Shown: positions 56,830 through 64,000 of the stretch, piece after piece
Position numbering within the stretch: the first letter of the stretch is position 1
How the letters are laid out: every line of letters starts with the position of its first letter
Origin: Cephalotus follicularis
Taxonomy: Eukaryota; Streptophyta; Magnoliopsida; Oxalidales; Cephalotaceae
Assembly: GCA_001972305.1 (NCBI GenBank)
Contig: BDDD01001375.1
Location: forward strand, 168,289-232,288
Length of the DNA: 64,000 nt
Direction of reading: 5' to 3'
Made by a program: the position numbers and the translations under genes
Notes under the pieces: generated by a model
The model's database searches: none
The model's input: only the letters and a program-made list of their open reading frames with translations
What the model was told of the DNA's origin: nothing

Positions 56830-57654
56830 GATCATGCTCTGTTTATTGCATGTGACAAAAATCGCATCTTACAACTGACATTGGGAGTTTAAGGCCACAA
56901 GTGCTTCATGCAGCCAAAAGGATGAAAGTAAGAGACACCTGGGAATCATGCAGGCTTCATAGGGCAGAGAAAAATCAGGCCTTGTGGGTGTGTGCATGCA
57001 TGTGAGTGGGAGTGGGAGTGAGTGGCATTAGTGCCATGTGAGGAGGGAAGGAAGAAAGGGAGAAAAGGGCTCTGCATAAAAAACGTCTCAATCATCCCTC
57101 TCGTCCTGGTACTGTTTGGGTTGAGAAACACAGAGACAGTCGAGAGAAATCACAAAGAAAAGAGAGAAGAGGCGTGTTGTCCATTTTTGAAGTTTGGAGC
57201 TCAAGGTTGGAGCTGTTCTAGGAGCTGCTGGGCTTGGAGTTGGAGCTTCTGGGGAGCTCAGAACGTCACTAATTGGAACGAAAAGAGGTGGACTTAAGGA
57301 TTCCTAACTTGGAATCAAAGGTAGGGGAAGTTGTAATGGCATTTTAAGTTAAACTTAATGCATGTTCCATGAATTGCAATGACTGGTTATGTGAGTTGTA
57401 ACTACTGGTTTTAGGACGTAATTGCTACTGTTTTAAGAGCTGTTATGCTTACTACTGAGAATCAATGTGGTTATTGTGCCTGCATGTTGAACCTTGTATG
57501 GCTTGGCTTGCATGATGAAATGAATGTTGGATAAACTGTTATATGGATGATATGACAACCCGTAGTTCTATCCCCTCTCCCGGAGCTTAAGTTATATACT
57601 TATCATGATCCGTTGGAGTAGTTTAATCGGATTACATGCCCCTGGTTCACAGAG

Positions 57655-57910
57655 CAGCCGACTGTCGAAGGAAGACAGTCGACTACTCAACATGACCAGT
57701 CGACTGCCATTGGAAAGCAGTCGACTGTTCATACCTCCTGCTACCAGAAGATGGAAATCTGGGAATTTTCTCCTGTGTGAGTACTGGAACAGTCGACTGT
57801 TGAAGAACAACAGCCGACTGCCTAATGGACAGTCGACTGGTAGAAAGAACCAGTTGACTACTCATCCTGCTCGACCCAGAGCAGTCGACTGGTGAGGATC
57901 CAGCCGACTG
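57655..57910. repeat. CAGTCGACTG palindrome cluster, intronic cluster of the E 3' LTR
   Basis: About ten units in the same order as 49868-50126, with CAGTTGACTA and CAGTCGACTG in place of CAATCGACTA and TAGTCGACTG. Confidence 0.91.
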
Positions 57911-59345
57911 GATGGACTGCTGTTTGCCTAAAATTATGCGAAACGATCCCGATTCCTGTTAGAGTGCATTTGAGCATTTGTATGCATTGCATATGCACTG
58001 TTTACTGCCTGATTGTATACTGTTTGTGAATTGTTTATGATTTCTAAAGTATTGATATTTTGAAATACATATATGAACTCGGAATATGATATTTTGAGTA
58101 TGAAAATATGAATTGGTTAAATAACGTATTTTCGACCGAACTGATAAACAATTTACACTACTGAAACTGTTTAAAGGTATTTTCTACTGAAAATATATAT
58201 TTCAAATGTTGTCACTTTTGGAAACATTTTGGAAAACAACTACCTGTTGTCGATCTAAACGATCATTACTGTTTACTGTACTGTTACTGTTTGAATTCAC
58301 TGTTTGCTCTGTGAATTGCTATGTGTTTGGGTTTGAGCTACTAGTTGCATGGCGGAGTCTGCTAGCGCCGACTAGTGGTAGGGTTATATCTAGGGGCTAG
58401 GAGCATGGCTAGGTGACTCACTGTACTATTGCCTCGCTCAGTTGTCCGAAGTGGGGACTGGAGTGGGAGTGTAGCGTGGGGACTGGAGTTGGCGGCGTTA
58501 CACATATTGACTGTTGTTGTGGTCCTATGCGGACATACTATACTGCCTGTTGGTCCTTCTCGGACATTACTGTGTTTGTTGATGTAGCCCTGGCCGGGTT
58601 GTTACTGTACTGTTTCTGCATACATATATTTCTTATATATGTACCACTGATGTTCACTGCACTGTTATATTATATATTTTTTCATATATATAAACTGGGG
58701 TCTCCACTCCACTGCATCATTCATGCATTCATATCATGACATGCATTTAATTTTAATTTCGAACTGCTTTTATGACTTATCCGAGTGAGGACAAAGGCTA
58801 ACCCCCTACTTTACAGATTGATGCAGTGGACCGGTTGGACTGACATGGATGAAGATCAAGTTGTTATGTTCTTGATTTTGCTTATTCTCCTGCTTTGTAT
58901 TAAACCTATGTTGGTTATGGTTTTCGGATGTACCGTTGTGATGGTTTTGTTACTGAAGGATTTTAATCTTGTACTGTAATTCACGCTCCGTTTATGGGAG
59001 ATTAACAATGTCGGATTATTTGGGTAGCGTGCGGTATGGGACGCACGTTACAAGTTTACAGCTTATATTCTGTTATGCTTCCGCAACTGTTGTACTTTGG
59101 AAAAGTTTTAAGTTTTATGGTTTTTGCATGAGCTGTGATTTATGTTAATTGCCTTTTCCGCTTTAATGTTACGTTTCTCAATAAACGGGGTGTGACACTT
59201 ACTTTTAAAGCGTTGACGCTTTAACCTATAATTCCAATTTTCTGGTTTGTTTTGCAACATTCTTTCTTTTCTTGCACATAAAGAAACTTTGTTAAAATAC
59301 AAATATGTTATCACCAAAACTAGGATTGAGACATAAATGTCAACA

Positions 59346-59517
59346 ATCTCCCCCTTTTTGATGATGACAAAATTTTCTATACATTTAGACAACTTAAGAG
59401 TATTATAATGCATAATATGACATAACTCATAAGTTAAACAAAGTTTTAACTCCCCCTCAATTCATAACCTCCCCCTTAGAGTGACAAGGGTTATTTAACT
59501 TGTCATTGCTTTCTTCC
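59346..59517 (-). other. Copia D internal sequence next to its 3' LTR
   Basis: Minus-strand purine tracts CAAAAAGGGGGAGATTG, TTGAGGGGGAG and TAAGGGGGAGG are repeated here, as in copia F and in SIRE/Maximus elements generally. No coding sequence appears before LTR H starts at 59518. Confidence 0.75.
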
Positions 59518-59668
59518 TGTAATAACCACAATTTCAATTCATTTATTTTGTTTCCGACAATGAATAAAATATACCTTTTGAGTTGTTATGTGGGATTACT
59601 TTTTAAATGAATGAAGTTCGAATAGAATTATTTAGTGGAAAATTAAAGAATTGAATTTTGTTATTAAA

Positions 59669-59833
59669 CCGCCGACGCCCAAGTAACACCGTCGACGCTT
59701 TAAGACCTGGCATGTGTAAAAACGCACAGTTGAGGGCTGAGTTTGGGCGCCAACTGTCGACCTTTAAACGCCCCGCATCGACACCTAAGGGCGCATTAAG
59801 CGCCGACGCCTAAAGGTAACCGGCGATGCTTTA
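59669..59833. repeat. GCGTCGACGC palindrome cluster, 5' cluster of LTR H
   Basis: CCGCCGACGCC, CCGTCGACGCTTT, ACTGTCGACCT, GCATCGACACC, GCGCCGACGCC and CCGGCGATGCTTT. Confidence 0.86.
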
Positions 59834-60744
59834 GTCGTGTTCTGGCGCAAAATAGGTGTCAGTTGGAGGGAAATGGCAGAGTTAAAGTGATGGGGACTTT
59901 GGCAAGTGTCCATAGACGTGTTGGCCATGAAAAAGGGACGTTTCCAGCTATTGTTAACCCCAGACTAAGAGCCTTGCATGCCTCCCTTCACCTGCACAAC
60001 CTGCAATTAAGAGAAAGAACAATGAAAAGAGTGCATGCATGTGAAGAGAGAGAAGTGTGCAATGGAGTAAGGGAAACTGACGAAATTGAAGGCATGAGTT
60101 GAGCACTTATATTAGCTGGTACTTGAACTATTTGAGTGTTGAAAAACACTGAGGAAGAGGAGAATTGCTGGACGATTGTGGAAGCTTGCATTGGGGATAG
60201 ATTGTCAAAGAGACTTGGGAGCTATGTTCTTTTCTGGTAAGTTCCTAACCCGAATTCAACATCATGATTGTATGAATGAGTGTTAAATTACTGAATCCAA
60301 GTATAGTACCTACTGTGAACTTGATTTAAGAATTAACAAGTTGATTTGAAATGGAAATGTTAAATGGCTCATGGGAGATGAAACTAGGAACTTATAGTTA
60401 ACAACAAGCTTTTGGTCCGATTCCTTGATGTTATCATGTTTTGATAACGGAATAAACTTATTGGTATTGATTAATAGACCTGCAACATGCAATTATGTAG
60501 ATTAACTCTGCAATTTTGGAAGATTGAAGGAAGTGAGGAACATTGGACATAAAGTGAGAGGCCGATCCAATTTGGCCTTGGGATAACATTTGAGGTAGGG
60601 GATTTTGACATGTTTTTGAACATATAACATGTAAAATATGTTGTGATGGATTTTACTTGATTGCATGTTGAATTGAAATGAGTTGGATTGAATGTGTGTA
60701 ATCCCCTGTTTTGAAATTGCTCCTGGAATTCGTATAAAACCCAT

Positions 60745-60896
60745 AAGCGTCGACGCTTACAGAGGAACTGTCGACGCTTTGGTACAAAAATGGCATAATA
60801 AGCTTTAGAATGTCGACGCTTAAGTTGTTTAGTACCAACGCCTAGTCATTAACCGTCGACGCTTACAAAGCAACTGTCGACGCTTTAGAACAGTAC
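60745..60896. repeat. GCGTCGACGC palindrome cluster, intronic cluster of LTR H
   Basis: An exact 14-base palindrome AAGCGTCGACGCTT stands at 60745-60758. CTGTCGACGCTTT, ATGTCGACGCTTA, ACCAACGCC, CCGTCGACGCTTA and CTGTCGACGCTTT follow. Confidence 0.9.
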
Positions 60897-61305
60897 GTAT
60901 AGAAATACGTAAACTGATCGATTGAACTGTTTGTGGTTACAAATATCCCTGATATGTTATATTGTAACTATTATTACTGTTATTGGGTAAAATTTCTACT
61001 GTTATGAATACATATTCACGAATTTTACCAACCTAATGCTTAAATCATAAACAATGATTTGTAAACGATTTTCTAATTGAAAATCTTATTATCATACCAA
61101 CTATTATTTTCCTCTTAATAGAGGCACTATCACTGTTTTGTTCTCCAATTGAGAACCACTATTGAATTGATATCGTTTTCCACTTATGAGACGTACGATA
61201 AATGAATTGTTAATGTTTCTAAAGAAAACAACTTTTATATTTGCATATTATTGATATATGTAATATTATTATTGAAATGCTTGAATTGTTTGTCTATGCT
61301 TATTG

Positions 61306-61341
61306 CCGTAGTCGAGTGATGTAGGATGTCACTGACTACGG
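61306..61341 (+). other. Conserved LTR hairpin, compensated copy
   Basis: CCGTAGTC-G-AGTGA pairs with TCACT-GACTACGG. Relative to 19331-19366, a C-G pair is replaced by T-A on both arms. Confidence 0.6.
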
Positions 61342-61625
61342 AAGTGATCCTGGGTGCCAGGAGTTGACCAGAGTATCACCCAAACTTATCTACATTACAG
61401 ATCTTATATGTTAAACTACCCGCCAACGCCGGTAGTAAATGTTGCATGTTCTATCATCTTCGGAGAGTAGGGTGATAGTTAGGCGGTGCGTAGTCGGAGC
61501 TAGGAGGTAGCGACATGTGACACCCAAACCAGGATGAATTGATTGTTCCCTTGTGCGGTATTCTTGCATTGTATTGTCTATGGCCACTTGGCATGATTGC
61601 GTATGTATTGAAACATCTATATAGA

Positions 61626-64000
61626 TGTAACATCCCCGGACGGCGGGAGTTGTCACGGGGTCATATCATACATAACATTACTTATCTGAGCATAAACGTT
61701 ACTTATTAAATCATAAGTTTACTTTATTAGCCAATAACGGCCAAAAACGTGGCAGTCATATATTAACATTAAAACTTAAGAATTAATCATATTAAGCAGT
61801 TGCAGAAAACTTAAAACATAATTAAGTTCCAACTTAAAAACATAAAAACATAACCATCAGTGTTCCTGACCACTACACATAAAACAAGGATCACACTGCT
61901 AGGGATCCTAACACAAGAGGTGGTCACCACTCGTCACACTTTCCCCCGCTGCTCCTGAAAACCTGCCGCATGGAAACAAAAACGCGGCTGAGCAAACCTC
62001 AGTACGGATAAGGGAAATAAAACAGTAAACGATAACTTAGAAACAGTAATATTTCAATAAACAGCGTAACAAAAATCTTAAACAGTTAAAACAGTTGAAT
62101 CATATTCAAATAACAATTGTATATCTTTTGAAACAATTACTGAACATTTCAAAACCAAATTTTTGATTCACAAATCTTAATTCACAAATCATAGTACATA
62201 AAACATACTGAGCCATATACATATCACATAACATAAATTTGGCAATTCCACATGCCCACTAGAATTGAAGTGTACGGCACTACACAAGTCAATTCTCACA
62301 TACACATATCTGAATCACCCCTCGGATCATATATCTGATCACACCTCATATCTCATAAACTAGAATCGATTCATATGCCTCTATCATACATAGCGGATCC
62401 ACAAATCCACCTCATGGGATTTGTTCATACACTTAGAGACGTCGTAGTCTAATCACACCGCTACGAAAGTGTCACGTCCTCGTGCCAGGCCTACGACGTG
62501 CCTATGGTACGCCCCATAGGTGGGTACAATACTCAGTATTTATTTCAAAATTATTGATTTATCAAAATCAATTTAAAATCACATAACATATGTTTTCACA
62601 TAACATATTCAAAAACCGCTCACAACGGTATCATAACATATCGTATCACAACATATCGTGTCATAACATATCATACGTTTAAAGTTGGAATCATTTAAAA
62701 ATGTCAAAACAACTTTAAATTCGAAACGTATCAAAATCATAAAACATCGTTGATTTCATAAACGAAGATGCTTAGCAAAACAGTTTTCAGTTCGAATATC
62801 AGATAGCCAAGGAACAGAAAATCCGTACCGTATGCGCTCACAAAGTACTTGCGAATAGACGATTTAAACCAAACTTCACTTGAATCACAATCAAGCTAAA
62901 AAGACATTCAAAATCATACGTATAAGAGTCTAAAACACATCAGAAGTATTAAACAGACTCTTAACAGTGTTTGGTGAAGACTCGGATCGATTCGAGGATC
63001 AAACGAATTAAAACAGTTGAAAACAGTACATTTCTGGGTAAAACAGTCGACTAAAACAGGGCTCCAGTCGACTGGGGAAGCAAGACACTCGACTATTCAT
63101 AAGGTCCAGTCGACTACTCAAATAAAAGTGCAGGCAGTCGACTGCTCAACCTAAGGCAGTCGACTGCATGCATATGGCAGTCGGCTACTCATCCATTCCA
63201 GCCGACTGTCCACAGAGACAGCCGACTGTTCTGGGCGACAGAACAGTTGGAAATTCGACAATTCACTACTGAAAATGGTTCAAATGATTTCTACATTAAA
63301 CTAGAGGCATATGGACATAAACATATGATCATATATGACTTATAGGTGACATAGAAACACATAAACGACAAGAAAACAACCTGATTGTGGGTTAACGTAC
63401 AAAAGGAAGCAAGAAGACAATGCATATGTATATGTCCAGATTCTGTCTTTTATCAGTTATAGATGTTATAAACCCAGTTTATGACAATTCTATGTGCATA
63501 AAATGTGCTGACAATATCATTAACACAATGACAACACATTTAGGCAGGAATCAAGACCCAAAGGACATAAAGAGCATAAAAACTCAAATCATGACATTAG
63601 AACAAAATTATCACTAGGGAAGACGAATTTACTAACCTGTAGTGATGTTAAGGACACAGAAAACACAGCAATAACAATGGTTACCCGGCTGTGAACAAAA
63701 ACAGAGGACAAAGACACAAAACCAAGAGAAACCAAAATAAGGAGAACTTAGCAAACCAAACGAATTCAACTCAAAATAACAACAAAAAGGCTGAGATTAC
63801 CTCTTCAAATCACTGACACGACTCCACAGCAATTGACACGGGCTTTCAAAGGAAGAATTCGGCAGTGGTTTTCTCAAGGATGAGAGACACTTGATGGGTG
63901 TCGTTAGGCCGAATCAAAATTACCGTAATCTTAACAATTTAGCAAATGGAAGTAGGGATCGTTCCCACGAAGAGCTGAAAGAAAATGCTATAAAAATAAA
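61626..64000 (-). mobile_element. Reverse-oriented LTR or LTR element at the right edge
   Basis: It starts TGTAACATCCCCGG at 61626, flanked by ATAGA. On the minus strand it shows U5-like features: TACTGAGGTTTGCTCAGCC near 61990 and GCGGCAG|G near 61965. The CAGTCGACTG cluster lies far upstream, as expected for that orientation. No coding frame is recognisable. A second insertion may begin near 63899 (TGTCGTTAGGCC, GGGATCGTTCCCACGAAGAG). Confidence 0.6.
63044..63228. repeat. CAGTCGACTG palindrome cluster in the right-edge LTR
   Basis: CAGTCGACTA, CAGTCGACTG, ACTCGACTA, CAGTCGACTA, CAGTCGACTG twice, CAGTCGGCTA, CAGCCGACTG and CAGCCGACTG. Confidence 0.88.

Larger units (their letters stand above)
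48747..59197 (+). mobile_element. Full-length Ty3/gypsy chromovirus E, inactivated
   Basis: LTRs of 2668 and 2671 bp, tRNA-Met primer site, gag, protease, RT, RNase H, integrase, chromodomain and purine tract are present, flanked by perfect CTTAC (48742-48746 and 59198-59202). Pol is broken by single-base deletions near 53041, 54519 and 55626, an 11-base deletion near 54739, several stops and a Cassandra insertion. Confidence 0.95.
56527..59197 (+). mobile_element. 3' LTR of element E
   Basis: TGTAATGCCCGAGA ... ACGGGGTGTGACA, 2671 bp, with the putative leader intron at 57321-58816. Confidence 0.94.
47751..59345 (-). mobile_element. 3' LTR of copia element D, split by gypsy E
   Basis: Segments 47751-48746 and 59203-59345 make an LTR of about 1.1 kb. 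On the minus strand it begins TGTTGACATTTATG at 59345 and ends at 47751. Layout and some sequence resemble the copia F LTR (AGTGGTTCG near one end, palindromes in the middle). The minus-strand purine tract CAAAAAGGGGGAGATTG lies just inside, at 59346-59361. A minus-strand TATA-like box is at 48273-48278. The left target site would be GATTT (47746-47750); the right end is not in the window. Confidence 0.85.
59518..61625 (+). mobile_element. LTR H, partial, A/C-type backbone with GCGTCGACGC palindromes
   Basis: It begins TGTAATAACCACAATTTC. From about 61090 it is nearly identical to the A 3' LTR (19100-19640), but its palindromes are of the AAGCGTCGACGCTT flavour. It is cut at 61626 by another LTR, and its remainder is beyond the window. 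The target site may be CTTCC (59513-59517). Confidence 0.88.

Overview
The window is a repeat-dense block of nuclear DNA from a flowering plant. I see no host gene that I can support. Almost every base belongs to LTR retrotransposons stacked inside one another: Ty3/gypsy chromoviruses (Tekay/Del-like, with gag, protease, RT, RNase H, integrase and chromodomain), SIRE/Maximus-like Ty1/copia elements, one Cassandra element carrying 5S rRNA sequence, and one CACTA-type DNA transposon end. All the coding regions are broken by stops, frameshifts or nested insertions. The plant assignment rests on Cassandra, chromodomain Ty3 elements primed by tRNA-iMet, SIRE-type copia gag, and the CACTACAAGAAA terminus. 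The species cannot be told.

Layout. 1-1448: reverse-oriented LTR cut by the window edge. 1449-3753: decayed gypsy integrase, a G17 tract and the start of its 3' LTR, which resumes at 24774. Copia element F (3754-24768, minus, target duplication ATCAT) splits that LTR. F holds a solo LTR (3901-6645, GAGAG), a gag-bearing LTR-like unit G (6954-9948, TAGAG) and solo LTR I (11643-22339, TCATT). Solo LTR I holds full-length gypsy A (11706-20090, CTTAC). 26050: a CACTA terminus with subterminal repeats. 28367 onward: minus-strand gypsy J, with 3' LTR 28367-30126 and pol at 44192-47750. J is split by solo LTR C (30171-44191, ACCTT), which holds full-length gypsy B (30985-42262, ATGTA/ACGTA). B carries solo LTRs at 34252-34962 (GTAGC) and 35807-36618 (GTCAG). 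47751-59345: LTR of a second copia element, D, inside J. It holds full-length gypsy E (48747-59197, CTTAC), and E holds a Cassandra solo LTR (53272-53678, AGGAG). 59518-61625: LTR H, cut at 61626 by another reverse LTR that runs towards the right edge.

The most unusual signal is shared by nearly all the LTRs, gypsy and copia alike: clusters of short palindromes centred on GTCGAC, spaced tens of bases apart. There are three flavours: CAGTCGACTG, AAGCGTCGACGCTT and AGACGTCGACGTCT. Most full LTRs carry two clusters, one in the 5' part and one inside a putative leader intron. LTRs with nearly identical backbones can carry different flavours. This looks like a dispersed, family-coded binding-site system, possibly comparable to the target-motif arrays of plant transposon anti-silencing proteins. 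That function is inference. The palindromes, their positions and their exchange between LTR backbones can be read directly.
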